Source: Trematomus loennbergii
Lineage: Eukaryota > Chordata > Actinopteri > Perciformes > Nototheniidae
DNA: 64,000 nucleotides
Assembly (NCBI GenBank): GCA_012861695.1
Contig: JAAOOA010000364.1
Location: 124,001-188,000 of the forward strand
Direction: 5' to 3'
Shown piece after piece: positions 54,871-64,000 of this stretch; within the stretch, counting starts at the first letter, position 1; the number at the start of each line of letters is the position of its first letter. Made by a program: the position numbers and the translations under genes. Under the pieces are notes generated by a model, which made no database searches, had not been told where the DNA came from, and worked only from the letters and a program-made list of their open reading frames with translations.

Positions 54871-56259
54871 CATGTTAAAAGTAAAACGGCAAAAGTAAAA
54901 TAAATATGTACAAAATACGAAAATGGGCAAAGTTGGAGAGGAGCACAAAGACGATGCGGCCATCTTCACCGGCGGCATCTTCAGGTTATCTTTGCAGATT
55001 CTGTATGGCCACAAGAGAGAGTTTCAAGCAACTGAAGTCAGAGAGAAAGAGTTTTCTCAGAGAACCAAAGCCAGCCACGACCTTCATGTACAACATGTTC
55101 AAGAAAGTGAAACTTTAAAAAGCCACTTTGGTGTTAAAGCTGTCTGTGTCTTGCGTGAGTCCTGAATTATTTCCATCCAATCACAGGCTTTCCTCCAGAT
55201 ATACTACATGATCTTCTGGAAGGTATCGTTCCTGTGGAGCTTTCTCTTTGCATTAAGGAGATGATCCGGCTGAAGTACTTCAGTTTAGAGTATTTGAACC
55301 AAAAGATTGCATCATTCCCCGTATCAGCACACTGATAAGTGAATAGACCTCAGCCAATTCCCAAAACATTTCAGTCTCGAGGAACAATAGGAGGCAATGG
55401 GCAGGAAAATGCCACTCTGCTCCGACTGCTTCCATTGCTTGTTGGCAGTGTAGTACCAGATGGTGATGGTGCATGGGCAGTTCTGATGGAATTGAAAGAG
55501 GTGGTGGAGTTAGCATTGTGCCCATCGTTTACTGATGAAACCTTAGACTATTTTGAGTGCAAAATCAGTGATCATAGGCAGGCACTGCTCGAGGTTTTCC
55601 CTGAGGTTAGGCTTCGTCCTAAACATCACTATGTGGAACATTATCCCACCCTAGTCAAGTGCTTTGGGCCCCTGCTGCACATGTGGACCATGCGGTTTGA
55701 GGCCAAACACCGCTTTTTCAAGAGAGTCGTACACAACGCTCAAAACTTCAAACATATTTTGAAGACAATGGCAATCAGACACCAACACATGATGGCCTAT
55801 CATCTTGCTGCACCATCTTTTTGCAAGCCAAAAACAGAAGCGTCCAGGGTGGACTCTGTTCTAGTCTCAGCTCTACCAGAAGTAGTTCAGGCACACATAA
55901 GAAGACAAACAACAAGTGACACAATCTACCACACATCAAATGTGACCATTGATGGCACTATCTATGTCTGTGGAATGTTTGTGTCTGTTGGAGCCAGTGG
56001 TGGACTGTCTAAATGTTGCAAAATAGAACAGATCTACCTTGTGAATCACAGTGTTTCTTTTCTTTGTAGTGATTATGACTCCTTTTATTTAGAATATATC
56101 CGGTCTTATGAGCTGTTAGCCACACGGACAAGTCTTTCGATCCACCTGCAGTCTGGTCTCAATGATACAGTCCCACTCTCAGCATACAAGATAGGCGGCT
56201 CGCTGCTGTTGACTCCCAAGCGGTTCTTGCAAGTGAAACAGAACTGAGGACAGCCAATG

Positions 56260-56360
56260 GTGAGTAGTATCTTTATTTATTACTCTGTAATCGCGCAGTT
56301 CATAATCTGTATATTTTAAATAATAACCTTTTAACACCCTGAATGTCTCTTTTTCGTTAG
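56260..56360 (+). other. Putative 101-bp intron between copy B stop and the SAMD3-like ORF
   Basis: The donor CCAATG|GTGAGTAG follows the copy B stop (TGA 56245-56247) by 12 bases. The acceptor TTTTTCGTTAG precedes the next ATG by two bases. If spliced, one transcript would carry both ORFs. Confidence 0.5.
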
Positions 56361-56362
56361 CA

Positions 56363-59300
56363 ATGGCAACAATGGCAGCTGAATCCCCACAACCCATGAT
56401 CCTTCGTGTTGTTGAGACGGCGGGCCGGGTTAGAAAATTAAAACTCAATGCACGACCAGCCTCTGTTGATGCACTGATTCATATTCTAAAAGCACAGTTG
56501 GAAATAGACCTTGACTTCAGTTTGCGATACGAAGATCCAGACTTTGATGTAAAACTCACTTCCCTCATTGACATTGAGGAGTTGCCCCAGAAAGCTGTTG
56601 TGCATATCTCACTTGCACAGGATTCCAGCTCTCTTGCATCAACTGAAACACTTTCAAGTGTGTCATCCGAAGAACGTCAAAGCAGATGGCCTCCAGGTCC
56701 TTTTCTAGTTCCCACATTTTCATTTGATGTTGAGCTGAAACTTAGAGCAGGGAACACTGAATTTGAGAAGAACAACACATACTTTAAGATGACAAGAGAC
56801 CTAAAGCACGACATATTAGAAAAGCTTGCATCTACAATATATGGCTTCAAGGCTTACCCAAGTGATAACAACATAGCAATGGTAGCTGAGGCTCTTGTGG
56901 CCACACATCCCTGCTTGAAAGAAGCAGGATCGCAGACTGGGTGGAATGGATGGAAGAACAGCATTAAGTTTAAAATGGGCAATTACAGGAACAAGATGAG
57001 ACAGGCTAGATGTCAGGAGGTCATTGTAAATGCTGGAAAAAGAAGTAGAAGCAATCCTGACAGTCAACCTCCACACTCCAATATTAAAAGACCCAAGCGA
57101 GCCGAAGTCAACTTTCTACCCAACCTTCCCCAAGGAGAGGATCCCTCAAGTCTTGAGCACTTGAGGCAGACAATTGTTGAGGAAGTCAAGAAGACTGAGA
57201 TGGACCTACCCCTCATTAAAAAGATGATGCAGACCACATTTGCACTGCGGCGACAGACCATAGTGAGGACGTGCCCGCCAGTGAACGAGCTCATGGACCT
57301 CTGGCCTGCTCAAAATGGAGTCTGAGGTAATATGGATTAGCTCTCTTTTTCCTTTTTCTTTATTGATAACATATGGCACATTCTGTGACTCTTATAGTGG
57401 CTATTTGCTGTATATAGGAGTGTAATAGACCTTAAAAGTTCCAGCTCCTTCCCTGTGGTGTAATGTAATGCAAGGAAAAGAACAGTCCAGCTGAAGTTCT
57501 CGTTCTTGCCACAGGGAAGAACTGAAGTTACCTACTGTAACTCCAGCTTCTATGAGTATTGGCGTAGCCCTCTAAGGCTATCGCTATTGGGTAATCCCCC
57601 TGCGCACCCGCGCAGCACTGAAAACACTTGTAGTCCACGCCCGCCCGCAAGGTGGGCCCCACCCTCGGGCTCCCTTCCGGTATAAATAGGAAGGAGGCCC
57701 GACACTCTGCTCCCACACAAAAACCTTTTCTTCAGCTATTCGTGGAGCCAGTGGGGCCCAGAACTTAGAGGGCTACGCCAATACTCATAGAAGCTGGAGT
57801 TACAGTAGGTAACTTCAGTTCTATTTCGTATATGGCTTCGCCCTCTAAGGCTATCGCTATTGGGTTAAGGGCGAAGCAAGATGTAGTCTGCGCCCCACTG
57901 GGTCGCCCCGGTACAAGAAGCACAACCACACCTGCTCAGATAATAACCCATGCCTATTGCGCCATGCGAATGGCGCATCACAGTCCCTGGAATATATCAT
58001 AACATGAATATTTACCATGAGAGGATGAAGGCTGGGAACAATACATACCCGTCCGCTGTGAGAAAGTAGAGACGAAAAAGTCACACTTTGCCCAGTGACA
58101 GAAGGAGGGGGAATAGCAGCTCTCTGTGTGCAGACAGGCGCACAGCTGGGTCCCCAACATCACACACTCTGACAAGACATTCCGTACGAAATGTGTCAAG
58201 GGAAAAAAAGGGGGACGTCCCTCTCATAAAAGGGAAATACAGGCCACTCTCCGTGTGCCGAGGCAGGAGAGAGGCGCACAGCTGGATCCCTGACGTCACT
58301 CACTCTGACAGGACACTCAGCACAAGGTATGTCAGAGAGGAATGGAAGACATCCCTCAATAAAATTGAATAAATGTACAGGGAGAAGACCAAGATGCATC
58401 AGTGCAAAAGTCTTCCACTGACATTCCTCCGTGCAAAACCGTGGAGGAGGAAACATTCCTCTGGCTTTGAGGAGGGGGAAGAAGCCAGCCAGGATGATCA
58501 CTTTTGACTTAAAAAAGTTTGTGATGACCTTAGCCTTAGGCATGAAGCCGGTTTAGCATAAACGGCTGTCCTCCCTGGCGATTGAGGTAGGCTGCCGTGG
58601 CCTGTTGGCTGGGCGAATCAACACATGTTTGATTGTACAGCAACGGGGCGAAGTGCTGGAATACTTCCCAACCCGGAGAAACAGCTCCAGCACATTTACC
58701 CCTGACGCACGGGGTCGGTGCGTGGGCGAATGAACCACCTCTGGAGACCCCTCCTGTGGGGGAGACCCCGGGGAATCCCCACGTGATCAGCTGACGTCAT
58801 GCTGAGCAGCTGTATCACGGAGAGGGCTGTCACCACGCTGTGGGATGTGACACGCTGGATAGGGAGCTGTCAGTTCCTCCACTCGCTGCAGCGAGAGCCG
58901 CACTCTGTTGCTGAGTTTTATTCCACTCGCAGATAAATGAATGTCTGGGGGGGAAGAGGACAACTCGAGCGAGCTATGCAGTTTATAACCCAATAGGTTA
59001 AAACAGCAGGCTTTTGCAGCGAATGACCCACCTCTGGAGTCTCCTCCTGTGGGGGAGACCCATGGGGATCTTTGAGCTTTGACAGATGCGATACGAGATG
59101 TAACGTCTGTAAAGCGACTTCCTCATGCTGGATCGAGCCTAGCAAATAGCAGGTCGTCCAGAGAAAAACCTCACTCTCATCCCTCCTCTCTGTGTAGTGG
59201 CTCCAGCCTTCTCTACACAAAATGCGAGGAGCCAGGGAACATCCAAACAGCAGACGATTGTCTGGTCTGATATTCCCTGAAGAGAAACGCAGGAATTCCC

Positions 59301-62300
59301 TGTGTTTCGGGATGTTGGGTATGGAAGTATATGCATCATCCTTCAGGTGAAAAGTGAACCAGTCGTCCTGGTGAACACATTCCAGCACCTGTTTGATCGT
59401 TTAGCATGGGAATACTGATAGATCAAGGATGGGTCTCACTCCCCCGTTGGAGAGGCTTCTCTGTGATATGCTGTAATGGTCGTCATGACCGTGCATATCT
59501 GGGACAGAGGAACGCCGCGAGCTATGCAGTTTATAACTCAATAGGTTAAAACAGCAGGTTTCTGCAGCGAATGACCCACCTCTGGAGTCTCCTCCTGTGG
59601 GGGAGGACCCATGGGGATCACCGCGTGACCAGCTGATGCGAATGCCAAGCAGCTGCGTCACGGAAAGGGCTGTGCGGGTTTTAGACACGCCGGAGGAGAT
59701 CTCGCTGCAGTTCCTCCACTCGCTGCCGCAAGAGCGCGCTCTGGTGGCTGAGTTTAATTCCACTCCCAGATAAATGAATGTCTGAGAGGGAAGAGGGCAG
59801 CTTTTCTCCAAATTCATTATGAAACCCAGGCTTTGACAGATGCGATACGAGATGTAACGTCTGTAAAGCGACTTCCTCATGCTGGATCGAGCCTATAGCA
59901 AATAGCAGGTCGTCCAGAGAAAAAACCTCATTCTCATCCCTCCTCTCTGTGTAGTGGCTCCAGCCTTCTCTACACAAAAATGCGAGGAGCCAGGGAACAT
60001 CCAAACAGCAGACGATTGTCTGGTCTGATATTTCCTGAAAAGAGAAACGCAGGCATTTCCTGTGTTTCGGGATGGTGGGTATGGAAGTATATGCATCATC
60101 CTTCAGGTGGAATTGAACCAGTCGTCCTGGTGAACACATTCCAGCACCTGTTTGATCGTCAGCATGGGAATACTGACAGATCAAGGATGGATCTCATCCC
60201 CCCTGTCTTTTTCGGGACAAGAAAATAGCGGGAGTAATACCCCTGATTTTCTTCCCCTTGAGGAACCCTGGAAATAGCCTCTTTCAACAGGAGTTCCCGC
60301 AGCTCTGCCTGGAGCGCAAGACACTGTTCTTGGGATGACAGGAGTGTTTCCTGTATCCCATTGAACTGTGGGGGGGGGGGGGGCGAACTGCAGGGTGTAC
60401 CCTCTGCTGATCAGCCTGCTCATCCATCTGTCCATCAGACACACGCGCTGCCACTCTGAGAAATTCTCTGAGAGCGGGCGCCCATGGTCGAGATGTGTTG
60501 TGGTCGTCTTGGCGACGAGCCACGTCAGAGCCCTTGCCACCGCTGCCTGTGAGGCAACCCAAGGTGGGCCTGAAGCGAAAGGGCTGTGAGGGAGCCTCCA
60601 CACGCTGCGTTTCACTCTGGCTCTCATCATGAGGCGTGTACACGCTCAGGGGATGAATGGAGATGTATGCAGTGTTGACCACATGAGGCGTTATAACGGC
60701 GCTCATGGGTTTATTATGACCGTGTGTAGGAGACGTCAGAGGAATGCCGCGAGCTCTGCGGTTTATTAACCGATAGGTTAAAACCAGCAGGCCTCTGCAG
60801 CGAGCCCTGCTGCCTACTAATCAACAGATTGGTGGCAGCTGGCTTAGTTGGCGAACTCTGCAGTTTATTAACAGATAGATTAAAAAGTGCAGGTTTTCGC
60901 AACAAACCCTGCTGGCTACTAACCGATAGGTTATAGACAGCTGGTTTACACAGAGTGGAGGATATGTGAGAAACACTTGATGATACTGATGACTCAGACA
61001 AAAAGTTGAAAAATGAACCCATTTTATTTCTCTATCCCCCCCAACACGTCAAAAACGGCTCTGTTTCCGTGGAGGCTCACGTGGAGCGGATACAGAGCGG
61101 GAGTGCCTCCCTCCCCGTTGGCTCACCGCCGAGAGACTCCTCCGTCTCTGGGGTGGCGGGGGAGCGGAGACGCGGGGCGGAGCCCCTGCCGCCGCCGACG
61201 GGCGCTGACGCCGCGGTTGCGGTTGGTACCTCTCCGCCTGCCGCTGTGGCCGTGTTGGACGCTGCGGTTGCTGCGGCTGCTGCGGGTGTTGGTGCCGCCC
61301 AGCAGGCTGGAGCCAGCTGACGTGCTGGCGGATGTCGTCCGCCTGTTCCGCAGCCGCCTTCATGGATTCCACCATGGCGTGGAACTGGGGTCCGAACAGC
61401 CCGTCCGGGCTGATTGGAGCATCCAGCAGCACTTTTCTGGCCGTTTCTGTAACGGACGCCTGCTGCAGCCAGAGGTGGCGCTGGATTTGCGTCACCCACG
61501 CGGCGATTCTCGCCTGGGAGACAGCAACAGACGCACACAGTGTGAGCGCCGTGCTGGCAGCCTTGGCGATCTCCTCCGCTTCGTCAGCGGCCAAGGTGGT
61601 GGACCGCTCCACCAGCGTCACCACCGAGTTGGACAGCAGCGCGATGTTGTTTGCCGCCGCCGACGCCTGAAAGGCACACTGGTGCACCCGGTCGGCCTGG
61701 CGGGCAACATACTGGTCCCTGGGGGAGGCCAACGTAGGGCGCCGTCCGGCGATCATGTTGGCCTGCCTCACCCCAAAAAACGCCGTCAGGCCCGGCTCCA
61801 GCGAAGGGGTGGCTGGGAATCCCACATCCGTAAAACCCTCCACCCTGGTGAGGGGAACAAATGTGGCCACCGGGGCCTTCAGAGTCCTCGGGTTCGCCGC
61901 CGACCCCTCCTGGTACCTCCTGATGGCGGGGAAGCGTGGCCAGATCGGGTCACTCCTGACCGTCTGCACCCGCGAAAAAACTCCGGTCATGTCATCCGGA
62001 GCACTCCTCTCCTGAGCTGGGGGAACGGGGAGACCTCTGCAGGCGGCTGCCTTGCAAATGATCCCCGGCAGTTCCAGCAGGATGCCACCTATCGCCGGCA
62101 GCGCCGTGGTGACGGAGAAGGGAACCGCGTGCTCGGCCAAGTCGACACCCTGCTCCGACTCCGTCTCCCCCGTCCGGGGGAGAGGAGGGAGGGGAGAACC
62201 ATCCGGTGAACCGTGGAGGGAGATGGGGTAGGAGTCGTCCGACTCCTGCCCGGCACTCGGCTCCAGGGGCACGAGGCTGCCATCCACGAGCCCGTGGATG

Positions 62301-63347
62301 GGCCAGTCGTCCTCCTCGGTCGCAGCAGCGAGAGCGTCCGCTCTACGCTTCCTGTCGGCCGAGGGAAGACGTGCACAATGCTGGCATGCGACCTGCTGGC
62401 TGAGAGCCGCGTACGCGTGCTCTGACCCCAGGCAGGATTCGCATTCCATGTGCTGATCATAGCTCATTATATAGCCGGATCCACATGAGGGACAATCTCT
62501 GACACAATTGTTGCTCATGTTTCTCGGATATATTACGCGTCTCAGTGCTTCAGTAACGGGGTGCTGAAGAAAAAGAGGGAGCAGAGTGTCGGGCCTCCTT
62601 CCTATTTATACCGGAAGGGAGCCCGAGGGTGGGGCCCACCTTGCGGGCGGGCGTGGACTACAAGTGTTTTCAGTGCTGCGCGGGTGCGCAGGGGGATTAC
62701 CCAATAGCGATAGCCTTAGAGGGCGAAGCCATATACGAAATAGAACTTGGAGGATCTATTACATTTGTAAGGAGGATACCACTTTAACCTAGTTTAATTT
62801 ATTTTGAACTGACTAATTGACATTGCTGTATTGTCCTTCTGCTGTTTTTTAAATAGGTGTATGCAGAGTTCCAACGGATTACCAACCATAATCTGCCGAA
62901 CACGTTCTACACTGCTTTTGACCGCCATCTTCCTCGACTGATGGTCATATTTAGACAGAAGGCGTCCAAAACTGGGAAGACAGCTGAGGCTTTGGCTGAA
63001 ATTTTCAAAATCCACGATGAACAGGTAAAGAGATTATTTTACAATTCAAAGGTTGAACATCTAACGTTGATAGTCGACAGATTAAAAAAATATCTTTTGA
63101 ATTTTACAATTAGCCCACTTTGTTTTATTTGTCTGATTGCATTAAAGATGTGAACAGGTTATCTGTGGATATATGTTCTGATTGGATTGATAGGTTTGTT
63201 CAGTAAACTTCACAGTCAACAGTTTGTACGCTTATATTTTTATCGTTATAGGAATTACATGACATCAACACCAGGCGTACCACCGTTATCCATGCCCTTC
63301 CTGTGTATCTGCAAGAGGACACCTCTGGATTTTTCCGAACCTGCACA
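56363..63347 (+). CDS. SAMD3-like family protein with PB1-like N-terminus, 3 exons seen, runs off the window
   Basis: Exon 1 (ATG at 56363, acceptor tttttcgttag at 56360) encodes a beta-grasp, PB1-like start (MILRVVETAGRVRKLKLNAR, then FSLRYEDPDFDVKLTSLIDI) and SRWPPGPFLVPTFSFDVELK. An alpha-helical region with LKHDILEKLASTIYGFKAYP and SIKFKMGNYRNKMRQARCQE and a basic RPKRAEVNFLPNLP follow. Exon 2 (62857-63024) continues VYAEFQRITNHNLPNTFYTA; exon 3 (63252-63347) reads ELHDINTRRTTVIHALPVYL and QEDTSGFF. Introns 57327-62856 and 63025-63251 are GT-AG and phase 0. I recall this pattern from fish proteins named SAMD3-like; no SAM domain is seen in the part present. Exon 1 has a TGA at 57323-57325 just before the donor, and exon 2 needs another frame, so a 1-2 base indel has occurred. 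Function unknown. Confidence 0.65.
57567..57714. repeat. DIRS inverted terminal repeat (element 3' side)
   Basis: Complementary to 62577-62724 (ctctaaggctatcgctattg through gacactctgctccc). It contains a TATA-like tataaatagg at 57681-57690, so both ends carry a possible promoter. Confidence 0.9.
57776..57868. repeat. DIRS internal complementary region
   Basis: Bases 57776-57822 are the inverse of 57519-57575. Bases 57821-57868 repeat the outer edge of the other end (complement of about 62703-62745, ttctatttcgtatatggctt). This arrangement serves to circularise DIRS DNA. Confidence 0.8.
57869..58786 (-). other. DIRS 3' part, no ORF recognised
   Basis: The position where RNase H and tyrosine recombinase would lie contains only short frames. 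It includes a tandem pair, about 58085-58205 and 58225-58350 (cgcacagctggrtccc, cacactctgacaagacattc). I see no recombinase motif. Confidence 0.5.
58787..60706 (-). pseudogene. DIRS reverse transcriptase, fragmented and partly duplicated
   Basis: At about 60630-60380 the region before the RT reads in shifting frames WMSRLISRGYTLQFA. At about 60240-60180, GYYSRYFLVPKKTGG and ILDLSVFP match the DIRS RT start (Y.SRYFLVPK..GG.RPILDL). QVLECVHQDDWF and LKDDAYTSIPTIPKHRKCLRF follow, where the (S/T)IDLKDAYFHI motif should be. Downstream, IYLGVELNS-like pieces occur. Bases 59075-59400 and 59830-60175 are two copies of the same piece, so a local duplication is present. Many stops and shifts; dead. Confidence 0.8.
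60707..61048 (-). other. DIRS spacer with short repeated motif
   Basis: On the minus strand a short unit of about 60-65 bp recurs (ctaaccgataggttataga, cagatagattaaaaagtgc and ttaaccgataggttaaaacc on the plus strand) four times at 60760-60950. It encodes a repeated KPA.(F/Y)NLSV-like peptide in one frame. I see no function. Confidence 0.5.
61049..62518 (-). CDS. gag: DIRS ORF1 (Gag-like), 489 codons, intact
   Basis: ATG at 62518 opens MSNNCVRDCPSCGSGYIMSY. Three CxxC pairs (CPSC, CESC, CQHC) in the first 50 residues form a zinc ribbon-like head. An acidic linker follows (EEDDWPIHGL), then a central helical region with AKAASTALTLCASVAVSQAR and DAPISPDGLFGPQFHAMVES. The C-terminus is Gln/Pro/Arg-rich (PQRQAERYQPQPRRQRP). 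This layout is that of fish DIRS-type ORF1, taken to be the nucleic-acid-binding capsid protein. The frame is open, so this part has been kept or is recent. High GC (>60%) contrasts with the AT-rich surroundings. Confidence 0.82.
   Translation of the reverse strand: MSNNCVRDCPSCGSGYIMSYDQHMECESCLGSEHAYAALSQQVACQHCARLPSADRKRRADALAAATEEDDWPIHGLVDGSLVPLEPSAGQESDDSYPISLHGSPDGSPLPPLPRTGETESEQGVDLAEHAVPFSVTTALPAIGGILLELPGIICKAAACRGLPVPPAQERSAPDDMTGVFSRVQTVRSDPIWPRFPAIRRYQEGSAANPRTLKAPVATFVPLTRVEGFTDVGFPATPSLEPGLTAFFGVRQANMIAGRRPTLASPRDQYVARQADRVHQCAFQASAAANNIALLSNSVVTLVERSTTLAADEAEEIAKAASTALTLCASVAVSQARIAAWVTQIQRHLWLQQASVTETARKVLLDAPISPDGLFGPQFHAMVESMKAAAEQADDIRQHVSWLQPAGRHQHPQQPQQPQRPTRPQRQAERYQPQPRRQRPSAAAGAPPRVSAPPPPQRRRSLSAVSQRGGRHSRSVSAPREPPRKQSRF
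62577..62724. repeat. DIRS inverted terminal repeat (element 5' side)
   Basis: Complement of 57567-57714. It lies about 60 bp upstream of the ORF1 ATG on the minus strand, and its TATA-like sequence (tataccgg inverted at about 62609) may drive ORF1. Confidence 0.88.
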
Positions 63348-63768
63348 GTGAGTCTCCTTAATTAATTAACAGTACCACTCTATATTAAGTGAAGAGTTCA
63401 TTAAAATACAAATATGTTTTGGCACTTATCCTGGTTCTGTCTATCCATCCATATAGTTTGTGTGATTTGCAGAGGTTTTGGTCTGTTTTCCTTCACCCAA
63501 ATACAAATGAACTGAATCGTTTTTTTGTTTGAAGCGATACTGAAGTTAAGTAAAACATTTATTGGATATGTTTTATCTCCTGGCACTTGGGTTCACTGGT
63601 CGCTCGTCTGATTATTTGGTGTAGAACACCTGTTTTTCACCTTTAAATGTGTAGTCTGTTGACAAAACAACTCTCTAAAACATAGTTCTAACTAAAATAT
63701 GAACAACTTAGAAGACATATCTCCAAGAGTTGCAGTCAAAAGATATTGCCACACAGAATATCAAGATT
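63348..63768. other. Intron-like stretch after exon 3
   Basis: It starts at the donor GTGAGT (63348) and is AT-rich. No exon or element end is seen before the SINE. Confidence 0.5.
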
Positions 63769-63949
63769 TGCCTGTGGCGCAGTGGATAGAGCATTGGTGT
63801 TCGGATCAAGGGAGCACATGTTCAAACCCCACTGCAGTCAGCATGTCGTTGTGTCCCTGAGACACTTCACCCCAAATTGCTCCTGAGTATGTAAGTCGCT
63901 TTGGATAAAAAGCGTCTAACAAGTAACATGTCATGTAATGTAATGTAAT
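63769..63949 (+). mobile_element. tRNA-derived SINE
   Basis: The head has a box A-like tggcgcagtgg (63775-63785) and a box B-like gttcaaacccc (63820-63830), the pol III promoter. The body reads gtgtccctgagacacttcac and the tail gtaagtcgctttggataaaa, which is the motif shared by fish SINEs and LINEs. The end is a short aatgtaatgt repeat. Confidence 0.85.
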
Positions 63950-64000
63950 GCAGCTTTAGTATCTGGTTCCGGCCATTTGTTTAAGAAATTAAAACAGTCT

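Larger units (their letters stand above)
51765..54975 (-). mobile_element. CR1/Rex1-group LINE with endonuclease and reverse transcriptase
   Basis: About 3.2 kb on the minus strand. The 3' end at 51765-51800 is a short-motif tail (ttgaac repeats on the minus strand), typical of CR1-group LINEs, which end in small tandem repeats rather than poly(A). The 5' end is at about 54975, in the GC-rich segment before copy B resumes. The ORF is nearly full length but has frameshifts. It interrupts the copy B gene in antisense orientation. Confidence 0.9.
50519..56247 (+). pseudogene. Zinc-finger/RNase H-like protein, copy B, split by a LINE
   Basis: Fingers come first: FKCPLCTFQQ...H..RH at about 50580 and CPYRDCNYSTN...HKSRAH. 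A helical region follows (NQLKMNVSSLFLKMQAILHV), then, after a shift at about 51180, EYQLEQPGHTVMYFPILQ, LQLYIDDLEIAIPLGTSRKI, HKLCAVYWVL, and KGTIFCVSADNLAAHGLSGF. A LINE occupies 51765-54975. The protein resumes with CRFC, then in shifted frames GFPPDILHDLLEGIVPVELS and, from 55345, NRPQPIPKTFQSRGTIGGN, RLRPKHHYVEHYP and WTMRFEAKHRFFKRVVHNAQ to the stop at 56247. The spaced acidic residues (DDLE, ADN, FEAKH) and the LHDLLEG insertion recall DDE transposases of the CACTA/KDZ type; this is inference. Three or more frameshifts and the LINE make this copy non-functional unless RNA events rescue the last 300 codons, which are open. Confidence 0.75.
57519..62757 (-). mobile_element. DIRS-type retrotransposon, internally rearranged
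   Basis: Inverted terminal repeats of about 148 bp (57567-57714 and 62577-62724) look nearly identical. An inner block (57776-57868) is complementary to the outer edges of both repeats, the internal complementary region of DIRS elements. A gag-like ORF and reverse transcriptase pieces run on the minus strand. The element lies in the first intron of the SAMD3-like gene. No RNase H, tyrosine recombinase or methyltransferase was recognised. Confidence 0.85.

Noticed and set aside
61013..62209. A 398-codon plus-strand ORF opposite the DIRS ORF1
   Set aside because: It is the antisense shadow of a GC-rich coding region. Its translation is Arg/Leu-rich without motifs, while the minus-strand frame shows ordered CxxC pairs.
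63769..63840. A tRNA gene
   Set aside because: The pol III boxes are present, but the cloverleaf is degraded and a SINE body and tail follow.

Overview
The window is intergenic or intronic DNA from a teleost fish, probably a percomorph, and is almost entirely built of transposable elements. This is judged from the sequence alone. The elements are characteristic of fish: hAT elements with 8-bp target duplications, piggyBac elements and MITEs at TTAA, L2 and CR1/Rex1-type LINEs, a DIRS-type element, a Ty1/copia element, an endogenous retrovirus with LTRs, and a tRNA-derived SINE. There are no bacterial features. Apart from one possible host gene, or domesticated or mobile gene pair, at the right end, coding potential is confined to mobile elements, and most of that is frameshifted.

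Layout. 1-599 is a piggyBac end. 1605-13576 is an older repeat split by an 11.7-kb hAT insertion (1750-13425) with a perfect 8-bp target duplication. Inside that insertion lie a decayed piggyBac (2594-6063), whose core is partly replaced by a 127-bp minisatellite, and a multi-layered palindrome (6061-13288) that carries a further hAT (7253-8823). 14.1-18.6 kb holds L2 fragments and two TTAA MITEs. 18.7-22.4 kb holds a foldback element and two BED-finger hAT remnants. 22.5-35.3 kb is a nested stack: a short piggyBac derivative contains a Ty1/copia element (23168-32559), which contains an endogenous retrovirus (24219-29001). The same piggyBac derivative also contains a hAT (32756-34991) that contains another hAT (33139-34205). 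35.3-41.3 kb is a run of smaller DNA transposons and a solo LTR.

The right part is the most unusual. A protein family with N-terminal C2H2 zinc fingers followed by a predicted RNase H-like (DDE-like) core occurs twice: a decayed minus-strand copy (42134-43603) and a longer plus-strand copy (50519-56247). The second copy is split by a CR1-type LINE (51765-54975). About 115 bp after its stop codon begins a second ORF (56363-57325), which resembles the fish SAMD3-like family as I remember it. The two ORFs appear to be joined by a 101-bp GT-AG intron. The second ORF continues in exons at 62857-63024 and 63252-63347, and its first long intron holds a 5.3-kb DIRS-type element (about 57519-62757). 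This pairing of a transposase-like zinc-finger protein with a PB1-like protein is the best candidate for an undescribed system in the window.

Family assignments rest on reading motifs by eye. No database search was possible, and element boundaries are given as exact only where a target duplication or terminal repeat could be read.
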